Source: Methanomicrobia archaeon JdFR-19 (lineage in GTDB: Archaea > Halobacteriota > Methanosarcinia > DSM-18856 > Methermicoccaceae). From it: 64,000 nucleotides of DNA. The notes beneath the pieces were generated by a model. The model worked only from the letters and a program-made list of their open reading frames with translations, ran no database searches and was not told where the DNA came from. Shown piece after piece: positions 10,401 through 18,381 of the stretch (position 1 is its first letter; every line of letters begins with the position of its first letter). Made by a program: the position numbers and the translations under genes. The stretch covers positions 50,149 through 114,148 of the forward strand of contig MTMG01000008.1 of NCBI GenBank assembly GCA_002010075.1, written 5' to 3'.

Positions 10401-10685
10401 AAATTTCTGCGGGAGAATGGATTTCAGACAGATGAGATAAACAAGGTTTCAGAAGGACACCCCAATGTTGTTGATTTGATAAAAGAGGGAAAAATCCAGC
10501 TTGTAATAAACACGCCAACAAGCAAAATGGCAGTCAGAGATGGATATGAGATAAGAAGAGCCGCGGTTGATTACGACATACCATACATAACAACAATACA
10601 GGCTGCCCAAGCCGCCGCAACTGCAATAATTGCAGTAAAGAGCGGAAAACTTTCAGTTGAACCCATAACTAAGTACCATGGATAA
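7488..10685 (+). CDS. carB: Carbamoyl-phosphate synthase large subunit
   Basis: The complete 1065-residue synthetase has two homologous ATP-grasp halves and a C-terminal regulatory domain. The N-half begins [16 protein letters not shown] and has [11 protein letters not shown]; the C-half repeats this with [17 protein letters not shown] (near residue 550) and [12 protein letters not shown]. The MGS-like allosteric domain occupies about the last 130 residues ([21 protein letters not shown]). The intact single chain is notable because some archaea split it. It ends in TAA; the next gene is convergent after 14 nt. Confidence 0.97.
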   Translation: MPKREDVESVLLIGSGPIVIGQAAEFDFSGSQACRALKEEGVKVVLVNSNPATIMTDPEMADKVYIEPLTPEIVERVIEQERPDGIIAGLGGQTGLNISSALADMGVLEKYGVELLGTPLKAIRQAEDRQLFKNMLESIGEPVPRSRAVYCVDEAIEFADDIGLPLIIRPAYTLGGFGGGIARTLEELKDIVEKGLKRSMIHQVLVEESVLGWKEIEYEVMRDGKDTCITICNMENMDPMGIHTGDSIVITPSQTLTDEEHQMLRDASLRIIRALRIEGGCNIQFAIKEGRYVVVEVNPRVSRSSALASKATGYPIARVSAKIAIGLHLDEIVNDVTKQTPASFEPTIDYVVVKIPRWPFDKFKQADRTLTTSMKSTGEVMAIGRTLEEAFMKAVRCLEIGKELGWWDESLDIEHHLKVPTDIRLFAIYHALERGMGVEEVAQLTDIDPFFIRKIDNIRRMSEELKNSKFPPSKELLLRAKRMGFTDEHIAGLLGVSREEITDLRLSYGIKATYKMVDTCAAEFEAATPYYYSTYESECETRPSKKRKVLIIGSGPIRIGQGIEFDYCTVHAVSALKEEGFETLIINNNPETVSTDYDTSDKLFFEPITLEDVMNVIETEKPEGVLVQFGGQTSVNLAVPLERELERRRLPTKVMGTSPDSIDIAEDRKRFNMLLTELGIPQPRAGIATSREEAKEVAKKIGYPVLVRPSYVLGGRAMEIVYDDNELERYITEATAVSPNHPILIDEFLEGAIEIDVDAVCDGRDVFIGAVMEHIEEAGIHSGDSACVIPPQSLPQSVVDKAKEYVRSIALALGVKGLINIQMAYKDGVVYVLEANPRSSRTIPYVSKATGIPLAKIAAKAIMGKSLSEMGYTEEEPPKCISVKEVVLPFNKLPGADPILGPEMRSTGEVMGVDYDFGLAFYKAELAAGNPITLNGTAFISVNDADKPKILEVVEALTSVGLSIIATKGTAKFLRENGFQTDEINKVSEGHPNVVDLIKEGKIQLVINTPTSKMAVRDGYEIRRAAVDYDIPYITTIQAAQAAATAIIAVKSGKLSVEPITKYHG

Positions 10686-10699
10686 TTCACATAGATAAG

Positions 10700-11110
10700 T
10701 CAGGTTGTTTCTCCCAATGATTTTGCTATCTCTTTTATGATATCACTTGCACTTATCACTCCAACCGGCCTTGTACCACACCCCATTCTCTCAGAGAGAA
10801 CGAGGAGTCTGTGTACTCTTCTCTTTACCATGTGCCTTGCAGCCTCTTCCAGAGTGGTTGTTGGCTTTAACGATTCTATGTGAGGCGTCATGATATCTTC
10901 TGCAACTGCATGTTCGAGTTGCATCCTCTCATAAGCCTCAAGAATATCCATCTCAGAAATCACACCTGCAACACTCCCATCAGGATACACAACTGCAACC
11001 GCAGATACGTTGTACTCGGCCATTGTCTTGGCAACCTCAATAGCTGGCACGTCCCAGCTGACGGTCACAACTCCCCTTGTCATTACATCTCTTACCATTT
11101 TCTGTTTCAT
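10700..11110 (-). CDS. CBS-domain pair protein
   Basis: This 136-residue protein consists of two tandem CBS motifs (VRDVMTRGVVTV..., then AEDIMTPHIESLKP...), which usually form one Bateman module binding adenine nucleotides. Each ends in the typical GVIS.MDI / GVISASDI strand. No catalytic or DNA-binding domain is attached, so it is probably a ligand-sensing subunit for an unknown partner. Its ATG overlaps the stop of the TatD-like gene (ATGA), so both come from one leftward transcript. It ends in TGA. Confidence 0.85.
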   Translation of the reverse strand: MKQKMVRDVMTRGVVTVSWDVPAIEVAKTMAEYNVSAVAVVYPDGSVAGVISEMDILEAYERMQLEHAVAEDIMTPHIESLKPTTTLEEAARHMVKRRVHRLLVLSERMGCGTRPVGVISASDIIKEIAKSLGETT

Positions 11111-11964
11111 ACGACCACCTCTACATTATATGCTCTCTCCACATTCTCACAATGTATTTTCCATAGAGCATCTTCATATCCTTTTTTTAAAGCAGAAAGT
11201 GTTCTTTTTGGTACTATCTTCGGACCAAGAACAGCACCCGGTCTTTTTGGGTCATCTATATAGTCTGTTTCAATGAAGAAGTCATCTCCCTGTTCAAGTG
11301 CCTTTTCAACCGCCCCATCGACCGCAAGAACGCTTGGAAAAACTCCTCCTTTTCTGAACATCTGGAGTTGAGGAGGAGAGTAATGTTTTATTACTTTATG
11401 GGTGGGAAGACCAACCTTCTTTGCGATACTGCCGATATGAGATATCCCTTCTTCGGTTGCTCCTTCTGTATGGAGTTGGACAGGGCAGTTCACCTCCTTT
11501 GCAAGTCTCATGGCGTACTCCATGACTTCACAAGACAGCTCCCACTCCTCTTCACTCACTTTCCAGTGCGGTCTCCCACTCTTTATGCCAACACATTTTC
11601 CCTCTACAACAAGTTTCTGTGCTCTCTCAAGTGCCCCCTTCATCACTTCAACCGCCTCGCTTATTTTCATTCTACCCTTCAACTTAATGAGTTCTGCGGG
11701 ATGGACTCCAACCACAGCCCACGCCTTCACACCAGTCTCTTTATTCACTCTCTCAACCATTCTGATCGTTGCTTCATATCCCACATCGTAATCCTCTGGG
11801 CATTTTGCAATTACACCATACATCCATGAAGGAAGGGAAACTACAATTGCGTGTGTACCTCCAGCTCTCTCGAAATCCCGTATTGCCTCTATCCCCCTCC
11901 CCCTTTCTGAGAGATGGAGATGATTGTCTGTTATTGGAATCTTTTTCACAACTGTCAAAATCAT
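11107..11964 (-). CDS. TatD-related TIM-barrel metal-dependent hydrolase
   Basis: This protein of about 285 residues is similar to archaeal COG1099, related to TatD DNases and amidohydrolases. The metal-binding DNHLHL lies near the N-terminus; later segments include WAVVGVHPAE, PVQLHTEGA and IETDYIDDPKRPGAVLGP, the last resembling the TatD ETD motif. The start is either ATG 11964 or GTG 11949. The GTG is about 26 nt from the shared TATA box, which suits a leaderless message and gives MKKIPITDNHLHL. Longer in-frame starts reach into non-homologous sequence over the gins51 promoter and were dropped. Substrate unknown. Confidence 0.82.
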   Translation of the reverse strand: MILTVVKKIPITDNHLHLSERGRGIEAIRDFERAGGTHAIVVSLPSWMYGVIAKCPEDYDVGYEATIRMVERVNKETGVKAWAVVGVHPAELIKLKGRMKISEAVEVMKGALERAQKLVVEGKCVGIKSGRPHWKVSEEEWELSCEVMEYAMRLAKEVNCPVQLHTEGATEEGISHIGSIAKKVGLPTHKVIKHYSPPQLQMFRKGGVFPSVLAVDGAVEKALEQGDDFFIETDYIDDPKRPGAVLGPKIVPKRTLSALKKGYEDALWKIHCENVERAYNVEVVV

Positions 11965-11970
11965 CACTTT

Positions 11971-11982
11971 AAAATATAAAAG
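11971..11982. promoter_or_regulatory. Shared TATA box (TatD-like / gins51)
   Basis: The 35-bp gap between the divergent starts contains AAAATATAAAAG. Its centre (about 11975) is 25 nt from the gins51 ATG at 12000 and about 26 nt from GTG 11949 of the leftward gene. One TATA box could therefore serve two leaderless transcripts. Confidence 0.5.
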
Positions 11983-11999
11983 CAGTGTTGTTAGTATAT

Positions 12000-12608
12000 A
12001 TGGTTGAAAGTCCAAGTGATATTGTCGAGGCAATGAGAGTATCCAAAACAGGCGTACTTGGCGAGCTTGAACGGGATTTCTATGAGCAGGCAAGAAAGCT
12101 GATAGAAAACTTAGAGGATACTTTCTCAACCCTCGAAGCCAACTCGAGAGAAGCTATCAGACTTTCTGATCAGCTTAGAACAGCCAAGAAATCACTCTCA
12201 AATTTGTTCAGAAACAGAATGCTCATCGTTTGTAAGTTGGCTGTGAAGGATGCTACTCAGGGGAGAATGGGTGATTACAGCAATATGCTTGAAATAGAGA
12301 GAGAAACGTATGAAAGAGTGTATGAAGCTATCAGAAAAGCAAAAGAAAGCTCTATTGAGTTCAAAAAGGATGCAGAGGATAAGGGCGGGGAGAAAAAGGT
12401 GGTAAAAAAATCCAAGGTAGTTGAAGGAGTATCCACAAACAATATAAAGTATGTTGTTGTGCGAGTTTTAAGAGACATCCCAACATTTTTGGGTGGGGAT
12501 GGACTCTCATATACTCTGAAGGCTGAGGATGTGGCGACATTGCCGAGAAGTAATGCAGAAGTGCTTATGAAAAAAGGGATTGCAATGCAGATAGAACTGA
12601 AGGGGTGA
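12000..12608 (+). CDS. GINS complex subunit, Gins51 type
   Basis: The 202-residue replication factor is a likely Gins51 (Sld5/Psf1-like) subunit that joins MCM helicase and Cdc45/GAN. The N-terminal alpha-helical A domain (about residues 1-115) precedes a charged linker ([12 protein letters not shown]) and a C-terminal beta-rich B domain ([13 protein letters not shown]... near residues 145-200). That A-then-B order is the Gins51 arrangement. ATG 12000 is chosen over an upstream start because it sits at leaderless distance from a TATA box. It heads the ribosomal/translation operon below and ends in TGA. Confidence 0.85.
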   Translation: MVESPSDIVEAMRVSKTGVLGELERDFYEQARKLIENLEDTFSTLEANSREAIRLSDQLRTAKKSLSNLFRNRMLIVCKLAVKDATQGRMGDYSNMLEIERETYERVYEAIRKAKESSIEFKKDAEDKGGEKKVVKKSKVVEGVSTNNIKYVVVRVLRDIPTFLGGDGLSYTLKAEDVATLPRSNAEVLMKKGIAMQIELKG

Positions 12609-12613
12609 TAGTG

Positions 12614-12892
12614 ATGAAAGTACCAAAGTTAATAAGGACATACTGTCCGTTTTGCAGGAAACACACCGAGCACACACTTGAAAAGGTGAAGAAGGGAAGA
12701 CCCTCCTCTCTTAACAGAATAGTCAGACAGAAACACAGGCAAGAAGGGATCGGAAACGCCGGAAAGTTCTCGAAGGTGCCGGGAGGAGACAAGCCAACCA
12801 AGAGACCCCATATAAGGTTGAAATGCTCGGAGTGCAACAAGTCTCATCAGAAAAAGGGTGTTAGAGTAAAGAGGTTTGAGATAGCGGGGTGA
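12614..12892 (+). CDS. rpl44e: 50S ribosomal protein L44e
   Basis: This 92-residue zinc-ribbon protein of the large subunit is full length. Zinc ligands appear as [10 protein letters not shown] near the N-terminus and CSECNKSHQ near residue 75. ATG 12614 gives the usual MKVPK..RTYCPFC start; an in-frame GTG 9 nt upstream is less likely. It follows gins51 by 5 nt and precedes S27e by 6 nt. It ends in TGA. Confidence 0.96.
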   Translation: MKVPKLIRTYCPFCRKHTEHTLEKVKKGRPSSLNRIVRQKHRQEGIGNAGKFSKVPGGDKPTKRPHIRLKCSECNKSHQKKGVRVKRFEIAG

Positions 12893-12898
12893 GGCGGT

Positions 12899-13078
12899 AT
12901 GAAAGAGACTCCAAGAAGCAGATTTCTCAGAGTTAAATGCATGGATTGTGAGAATGAACAAGTGATATTTGGATGTGCAAGTACCGTCGTCAGGTGTGTG
13001 GTGTGTGGGAGAGTTTTGGCAGAGCCGAGGGGAGGAAAGGCTGAGATAAAGACCCCCATAATCGAGGTGCTTGAGTGA
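12899..13078 (+). CDS. rps27e: 30S ribosomal protein S27e
   Basis: This small zinc-ribbon ribosomal protein of 59 residues contains [20 protein letters not shown] followed by [11 protein letters not shown], which supplies the four-cysteine site. The sequence is complete from ATG to TGA. The TGA overlaps the aIF2alpha ATG (TGATG). L44e, S27e, aIF2alpha and Nop10 in this order form a well-known archaeal operon. Confidence 0.95.
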   Translation: MKETPRSRFLRVKCMDCENEQVIFGCASTVVRCVVCGRVLAEPRGGKAEIKTPIIEVLE

Positions 13079-13857
13079 TGTCTGAATGGCCAGAGCCGGG
13101 AGAGTTCGTCGTCTGTACTGTTAAAGAGGTAAAGGATTTTGGAGCATTTGTTGAGCTGAACGAATATGAGGGGAAGGAAGGATTCATACACATATCTGAA
13201 GTTGCGTCTGGATGGATAAAATACATAAGAGACCACATACGTGAAGGTCAGAGGATTGTCTGTAAAGTTTTGGATGTTGAACCCTCAAAACACAGAATAG
13301 ATTTATCTTTAAAGGATGTGAATGAACATCAGAGGAGAGCAAAGATTCAAGAATGGAAGAATGAACAGAAGGCGATGAAATGGCTCTCCATTCTGAAGGA
13401 GAGGATTGGCCTCTCAGATGATGAAATAAATGATTTAAGAGATAAGTTGATAGAAAACTTCGGCCTTCTTTACACCGCTTTCGAGAAGGTTGCAACTAAT
13501 GGCCCAGAAGTGCTGGTCGAAATTGATGTCCCCAAGGAATGGGCACAGGAAATAGCTCTGATAGCTTCTGAGAACATAAAGCTACCCAAAGTCACTATAT
13601 CTGGTTATCTTGACCTCATATGCACAAAACCAGATGGTGTTGAAGTCATAAAAAAATCACTGAGAAAGGCATATGATGTTGATGATGAGGTCTCTCTTGA
13701 AATCACATACACCGGCGCCCCAAGATACAGGGTGAAGGTGATAGCACCCAATTATAAGTTGGCAGAGAATGTGTTAAAGAAAGTTGCCAAGAATGTGGTA
13801 TCATATATTCAGAAGAAGGGGGGCACGGGAGAGTTCCATAGGTACGATGAGAGGTGA
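13078..13857 (+). CDS. Translation initiation factor aIF2 subunit alpha
   Basis: The 259-residue alpha subunit of the factor that delivers initiator tRNA has the expected three parts: an S1 OB-fold (residues about 10-85: GEFVVCTVKEVKDFGAFVEL, EGFIHISEV, HRIDLSLKDV), a helical middle domain, and a C-terminal alpha-beta domain that binds aIF2gamma. ATG 13078 overlaps the S27e stop; an in-frame GTG lies one codon earlier. It ends in TGA. Confidence 0.95.
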   Translation: MSEWPEPGEFVVCTVKEVKDFGAFVELNEYEGKEGFIHISEVASGWIKYIRDHIREGQRIVCKVLDVEPSKHRIDLSLKDVNEHQRRAKIQEWKNEQKAMKWLSILKERIGLSDDEINDLRDKLIENFGLLYTAFEKVATNGPEVLVEIDVPKEWAQEIALIASENIKLPKVTISGYLDLICTKPDGVEVIKKSLRKAYDVDDEVSLEITYTGAPRYRVKVIAPNYKLAENVLKKVAKNVVSYIQKKGGTGEFHRYDER

Positions 13858-13863
13858 TTTTGT

Positions 13864-14025
13864 TTGCGCTCAAAAATTCTCAAATGCCCAGATTGTGGGA
13901 GATACACTTTGAAGGAGAACTGTCCTGTATGTGGCGCGAGGACAGTGTATTCAAGACCACCTAGGTTCTCTCCGAATGATAGATATGTGAAGTACAGAAG
14001 GATGTTGAAAAAGGTGATTGAATGA
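13864..14025 (+). CDS. nop10: H/ACA ribonucleoprotein protein Nop10
   Basis: This 53-residue protein belongs to the H/ACA RNP that guides pseudouridylation. The zinc ribbon is visible (LKCPDCGRYTL, then NCPVCGARTVYSRPPRFSP), as is the basic C-terminal helix (RYVKYRRMLKK). It starts at TTG 13864, six bases after the aIF2alpha stop, whose 3' end supplies a purine-rich site. Its TGA overlaps the next ATG (ATGA). This is the classical archaeal position of nop10. Confidence 0.94.
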   Translation: MRSKILKCPDCGRYTLKENCPVCGARTVYSRPPRFSPNDRYVKYRRMLKKVIE

Positions 14026-14786
14026 AGACAATTGTTAAGAAGCTGAAGGATATGGAATTCAAGAGTCCAATACTCATCGAGGGATTACCCGGCATAGGAC
14101 ATGTTGGAAAGCTGGTTGCAGATCACCTCGTTGAGGAATTGAAGGCTGAAAAAATAATCGAAATCATATCCCCTCATTTCCCACCCCAAGTGATTGTTGG
14201 GGAGGATGGGGTTGCAAGACTGGTTAGAAATGAGATTCATGCTGCAAAGGTTGATGATAAGGAGTTTCTAATCTTGGTTGGAGACTTTCAGAGCACAACT
14301 CCAGAGGGACATTATGAGATAGCGGAGCTTGTGCTGGACATCGCACATGAGTACAATGTAAAGATGATATACACGCTGGGAGGATATGGCATAGGTCATA
14401 TTGTTGAGAAGGAGGAGGTCATGGGGGCGGTAAATGACCCCTCTCTTATCGAGCCTTTGAAAGAAGCGGGTGTGGAGTTCAGACCGAATGAGCCGGGCGG
14501 GGGTATAGTTGGCATATCTGGCTTACTTCTCGGGCTTGCGGTTGAGCGTGGAATACCTGCAGTCTGTCTTATGGGCGTGACACCCGGTTACATGATAGAC
14601 CCAAAAGGAGCAAAGGGTGTTCTGAAAGTTCTCATGCGTTTGCTTGGTATTGAGGTTGGAACAGGAAAGCTCGATGAGAGAGCTAAGGAGATGGAAAAGG
14701 TCATCGCAAAACTGAGGGAGATGGAGAGAGCACAGCTCCCACCAGAGCTATCAACACGGGATGAGGAACTCAGATATATTGGGTGA
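14022..14786 (+). CDS. PAC2-family proteasome assembly chaperone-like protein
   Basis: The 254-residue protein belongs to COG2047/PAC2. Eukaryotic PAC2 helps assemble the proteasome, and archaeal members are thought to act similarly. Visible features are the glycine-rich ILIEGLPGIGHVGKL, the FPPQ segment, the YTLGGYG motif and the G.VGISGLLLGLA loop typical of the family. The C-terminus is a charged helix. It is translationally coupled to nop10 and followed 4 nt later by the PTPS gene. It ends in TGA. Confidence 0.85.
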   Translation: MKTIVKKLKDMEFKSPILIEGLPGIGHVGKLVADHLVEELKAEKIIEIISPHFPPQVIVGEDGVARLVRNEIHAAKVDDKEFLILVGDFQSTTPEGHYEIAELVLDIAHEYNVKMIYTLGGYGIGHIVEKEEVMGAVNDPSLIEPLKEAGVEFRPNEPGGGIVGISGLLLGLAVERGIPAVCLMGVTPGYMIDPKGAKGVLKVLMRLLGIEVGTGKLDERAKEMEKVIAKLREMERAQLPPELSTRDEELRYIG

Positions 14787-14790
14787 TTGA

Positions 14791-15261
14791 ATGTTCATAG
14801 AGCTCGATGGGTGGAGAGGAAAACTTAGATTTAGCTCTTGTCATCTGATACCCGGGCATCCCAAATGTGGACGCCTTCATGGGCATACGTATGCAGTCAG
14901 CGTCAGGCTCGAGGGAGAGCTTGAAAATGAGTTTCTCATAGATTTTTTTGAGCTGAAAGAAATCGTGAAAAAGATTTGTGATGAACTTGACCATCGGGTT
15001 TTAATAGCAGAAAAAGACCCAAGGTTGAAGATTCGGGATGAGGAGGATGGGTACAGCATAGTTGTAGGAAAGAAGCGTTATCTATTTCCAAAGGAGGATG
15101 TTGCACTCCTTCCCATAAACTCTGTTGCATCAGAATACCTTTCAAGGTACATAGCCGAAAGAATAGCATCACAGCTCTCTGGAATGAAAAATCTGAAACG
15201 TCTGCATGTGAGGGTTGATGAGGGAATGGGGCAGGGTGCAGGATGCACCCTTGAAGTTTGA
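14791..15261 (+). CDS. 6-pyruvoyl-tetrahydropterin synthase / QueD family protein
   Basis: This 156-residue T-fold enzyme acts on dihydroneopterin triphosphate. The zinc ligands are His18 (SSCHL), His30 and His32 (HGH), and the catalytic-type Cys26 precedes HGH (KCGRLHGHTY). The glutamate of the C-terminal segment (VRVDEGMG) is also present. Cys26 and overall layout fit QueD (6-carboxy-tetrahydropterin synthase, queuosine/archaeosine precursor route); a role in pterin synthesis is the alternative. It is the last gene of the rightward operon, with convergent mopB 7 nt beyond its TGA. Confidence 0.85.
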   Translation: MFIELDGWRGKLRFSSCHLIPGHPKCGRLHGHTYAVSVRLEGELENEFLIDFFELKEIVKKICDELDHRVLIAEKDPRLKIRDEEDGYSIVVGKKRYLFPKEDVALLPINSVASEYLSRYIAERIASQLSGMKNLKRLHVRVDEGMGQGAGCTLEV

Positions 15262-15268
15262 ACGGGTT

Positions 15269-16795
15269 TCACTCTTCCTTCTCTTCAGTCCATATCGTGT
15301 TTTCAATCTTTTCCAGAGGTGTTATGTTCTCTTTTGCGATGTCAATTCTCCCAAACGTAAGCACAACATCGTCTGCCACATCATCAGGTCTGAACGGATA
15401 TCTTCCTTCGTTTCCGTTTGCCCCAACTGTCACGAGGTTACCTTTCATGATTCCCTTGGATGCAATCGTGTTTATGCTCAGGCAGATGTACTGCCCTTCC
15501 ATGTCTCTCCATGTAAATGGTGTGTACACCTTCACGAGTGCCGTCTCGATATCGGATTCTTGCGCCTCTATGGATTGTGCTGGATACTCTTTCCTCTCGT
15601 AAGCGGGTACTGTATATTCATTCACCACGTCCACACCGACTTTCTCCAACACTTGTTTGTGTGCATCATCGAACTCTATCTTCTCTTTGCCAAGTGCCTC
15701 AGCCACCTTACAAAGTGCCTCGAATCCATCTGTTCTCTCTCCACCTACCTCGAGAATTCTTCCTTCGTTGTTGACAACAACTCCTTTCTTTTCCCAGAGT
15801 TGTTCTGGTGCGATGACAACATGTGCCATCTCAGTTATTGGACTTGCTCTAGAGGTTTGCACAACCAAGACCTCGAGCTTCTGCAAAGCCTCTTTTACTC
15901 TTTCACTGTCGGGCATCACTTCGATGAGGTCAGCCTCATGCACGAACAATGCCTTCACATTCCCCTCTTCGATCTCAGAGATCAGGTTGTCAAGTGTTCT
16001 ATCATCGGACACAGATGATTTCAATAACATCAGTCCAGTCAGATTGGCGAACGGCTTCAGGAAAAGTACATTTCCCTTACCAAGATTGAGTGCTGTTTTT
16101 ACTTGGGCTGGATGAACATGTGGATGCAAGTCAGATATTACCACACATCCCTCACCCAAGAACTCTGAGAGCTCATTTTCCAACTCTGCGAGTGTCTTTA
16201 TCCAAGTTGACGGCGATAACAGAATCACTTTATCTGCAAGATTCCTTGGTTTCCTCCATCCAACGTATGCAACTTTACACCCATTCTCTTTTGCCCTCAG
16301 TATCCTTCTGAGTATGAGAGGATACTGAGCATATGGGTCAACGTTTATCAGCACTATGCTATTAGCTTTTTCAATATCTTCGTACGGAATACCAACCGCC
16401 ATACACATGTATGCTGTCTCGTCTATATCAGAAAGAGCGCCCAATCCACTTTCTATCTTACCATCAGCAAGCTTGCTAAGTGCGATCAATTCTTCACATG
16501 TCGAGTCCCCAAAGCTCAGAAAGACTGCATCCTTTCCGGCAAGTCTCTTACCTGCCTCCTCAACTGCCTTTTCGAATTCAACTTCTGAACCATCTACTTT
16601 GCTCACAGCCTTGTTTGCATAGTATTCGGGAAGCTCCACCCCGAACTTGCATAACTTTCCTTCATTAACTTCAGAGCCTTTTTTGAAGTCCACTTCAAGT
16701 ATTCCACGACGATAATCGAGAGCTATCATCTCCTCATCCTTTGGCTGGAGATACAACCCACACCCAAAGTTACATCCCGGACACACACTCTTCAT
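15269..16795 (-). CDS. Molybdopterin-oxidoreductase (FdhA/FwdB-like) subunit, possibly non-catalytic
   Basis: The 508-residue protein resembles formate dehydrogenase alpha or formylmethanofuran dehydrogenase B. An N-terminal [4Fe-4S] motif (CPGCNFGC... then KLCKFG) is followed by a molybdopterin core and a C-terminal dinucleotide-binding domain (about the last 110 residues). It is shorter than FdhA (about 680-700). Where the metal-ligand Cys/Sec-His pair is expected, it reads AYMCMAVG, so the His after Cys is missing. It may be an electron-transfer or structural subunit rather than a formate dehydrogenase. It is the last gene of the hdr cluster and starts directly after the fdhB TAA. It ends in TGA. 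Confidence 0.75.
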   Translation of the reverse strand: MKSVCPGCNFGCGLYLQPKDEEMIALDYRRGILEVDFKKGSEVNEGKLCKFGVELPEYYANKAVSKVDGSEVEFEKAVEEAGKRLAGKDAVFLSFGDSTCEELIALSKLADGKIESGLGALSDIDETAYMCMAVGIPYEDIEKANSIVLINVDPYAQYPLILRRILRAKENGCKVAYVGWRKPRNLADKVILLSPSTWIKTLAELENELSEFLGEGCVVISDLHPHVHPAQVKTALNLGKGNVLFLKPFANLTGLMLLKSSVSDDRTLDNLISEIEEGNVKALFVHEADLIEVMPDSERVKEALQKLEVLVVQTSRASPITEMAHVVIAPEQLWEKKGVVVNNEGRILEVGGERTDGFEALCKVAEALGKEKIEFDDAHKQVLEKVGVDVVNEYTVPAYERKEYPAQSIEAQESDIETALVKVYTPFTWRDMEGQYICLSINTIASKGIMKGNLVTVGANGNEGRYPFRPDDVADDVVLTFGRIDIAKENITPLEKIENTIWTEEKEE

Positions 16796-17956
16796 TTATC
16801 TCACCTCGAAGAAGGGCGGTTTTTCAAGTGTCATCCCTGCAACATACTCCTTTTCCTCTTGGAATGGCAGGGAGAATCTTGCCTGAAGTTGGGACATCTT
16901 GATCTCTGCTGGACAGACATCAGTACACATTCCACACGCAACACAGGAATCCATGATGTGCAGGAATCTTATCAGATGATAGAGTGAAATCTTGTGATTG
17001 TCGAGTTCAGATATCATTGTAGTGCATTTTGAATCATCTCCACATGCACACACAGGACACACTGTCTTGCAAGCACCACATCCTATACAGTCCTCCAATT
17101 CTTTGATATAGAAGCTGAGTCTCTCCTCATCTGGTATCGATGGAAGGAGTTCTTCTCTCCATTTTGATGCCAAGTCTATCATTGCCTGTTCAACTTTCTT
17201 TCTTGCGTTGATGCCCTTCTCAGATGCTGACTCAAGCTCAATATATCCAGCATTCACAGCATTCTCAAGAAGCTCTATTCCCTTTTCAGAGCATACCTCG
17301 ACAAATGTTGCCTGCCCTTGTTTTGCTTTTGGCACCCCCCAGTTTCCACATGCTAAGTCTGCGTTGGTTGGAATCTTCACAAAACAGTAGCGACAGTTCT
17401 CTCTCCTTCCGTATCCCATCTCCTCAAGCTCGTCTATCTTCTTTGCAATCTCTTTTCCATCTTTGGTCTTGAATATCAACTCACCCTTTGCAATTTCCTC
17501 CTCAACAACTTCCTCCGGGTCGATTTCATAGACCTCTCTCAACATCTTTCTCGTTAGGATTGGAGGCATTGTTCCACCACAGTTCAGCCCAACTATGTAC
17601 GTGTTGTCGATGTTTATCTGGTCTCTGAGAGCCATTTCATACATTCCTCTGACATCACATGGTTTTCCAACCGTTGCTATCTTCTTTCCCAATCTTGTTA
17701 GCTGTAGCCCCAGCTTCTTTGAAAGTCCCACAGGTACTGCGTGCAAAGAGCCGGCAGATTCAAGAACCTCATCAACACTATCTGTAATTATTGGCTCAGC
17801 ATCGTACTCACTTATCTTCTTCAAAACGAGCACCTTCTCAACAAGCCCCTTCTCAAGGGCTGCAGCCAGCACAGATGTAACAAGACCACCAGATGCTCCC
17901 TTCTCCCTCACTTCGTCTTTGGTTGACCATCCAAGATAACATTCTCCAACGTTCAT
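16796..17956 (-). CDS. FrhB/FdhB-family F420-dependent iron-sulfur flavoprotein subunit
   Basis: This 386-residue protein matches the coenzyme F420 hydrogenase/dehydrogenase beta family, which moves electrons between F420 and iron-sulfur partners. The N-terminal part includes [19 protein letters not shown] and the [16 protein letters not shown] segment. The C-terminus adds two ferredoxin-type motifs ([14 protein letters not shown] near residue 292 and [12 protein letters not shown] near residue 340). In this cluster it likely links F420 to HdrA through MvhD. Its ATG overlaps the mvhD stop (ATGA). It ends in TAA. Confidence 0.87.
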   Translation of the reverse strand: MNVGECYLGWSTKDEVREKGASGGLVTSVLAAALEKGLVEKVLVLKKISEYDAEPIITDSVDEVLESAGSLHAVPVGLSKKLGLQLTRLGKKIATVGKPCDVRGMYEMALRDQINIDNTYIVGLNCGGTMPPILTRKMLREVYEIDPEEVVEEEIAKGELIFKTKDGKEIAKKIDELEEMGYGRRENCRYCFVKIPTNADLACGNWGVPKAKQGQATFVEVCSEKGIELLENAVNAGYIELESASEKGINARKKVEQAMIDLASKWREELLPSIPDEERLSFYIKELEDCIGCGACKTVCPVCACGDDSKCTTMISELDNHKISLYHLIRFLHIMDSCVACGMCTDVCPAEIKMSQLQARFSLPFQEEKEYVAGMTLEKPPFFEVR

Positions 17957-18381
17957 TGCACTCCCTCCGGCTTAAGCGGTGAAGGCCCAAGCTTCTTTAT
18001 GTCCTCAGTCACTTGTTTAACGAAGTTGGCAAATTTCTCACCCTCCGATGCAGATATCCACTCGAGTCTGAGTCTTTCTGGCTCTATACCGAGTTCTTTC
18101 ACAACTCTTTCAAGGAATGAATAGCGGACTTTCGTCTTCTCATTTCCGTTGATGTAGTGACAGTCTCCGATATGACATCCTGTCACACATACTCCATCTG
18201 CACCCTCAAGAAATGCTTCAAGTACGAATGCAGGGTCGATTCTACCAGAACACATCACCCTGATGATACGGGTGGTTGGGGGTTGCTGGAATCTTGCGAC
18301 ACCAGCGGCATCAGACCCACCATATGAGCACCAGTTACAGGCAAACAAAACAATCTTTGGCTCCCATTCTTCAGCCATCAT
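17953..18381 (-). CDS. mvhD: MvhD-type [2Fe-2S] electron-transfer protein
   Basis: The 142-residue MvhD/HdrA-associated protein passes electrons between a hydrogenase- or dehydrogenase-type partner and HdrA. Five conserved cysteines are visible: CNWCSYGG (residues about 15-18), [20 protein letters not shown]. The start overlaps the HdrA stop, so the two are co-translated. No MvhA or MvhG hydrogenase subunits occur here; the neighbours are FdhB-like and MopB proteins, so the input is probably F420 or formate-type chemistry rather than H2. Confidence 0.93.
   Translation of the reverse strand: MMAEEWEPKIVLFACNWCSYGGSDAAGVARFQQPPTTRIIRVMCSGRIDPAFVLEAFLEGADGVCVTGCHIGDCHYINGNEKTKVRYSFLERVVKELGIEPERLRLEWISASEGEKFANFVKQVTEDIKKLGPSPLKPEGVQ

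Noticed and set aside
11965-12129. N-terminal extension of the TatD-like protein from an in-frame start at 12129
   Set aside because: It would run over the gins51 5' coding region and promoter and has no homology to the family.
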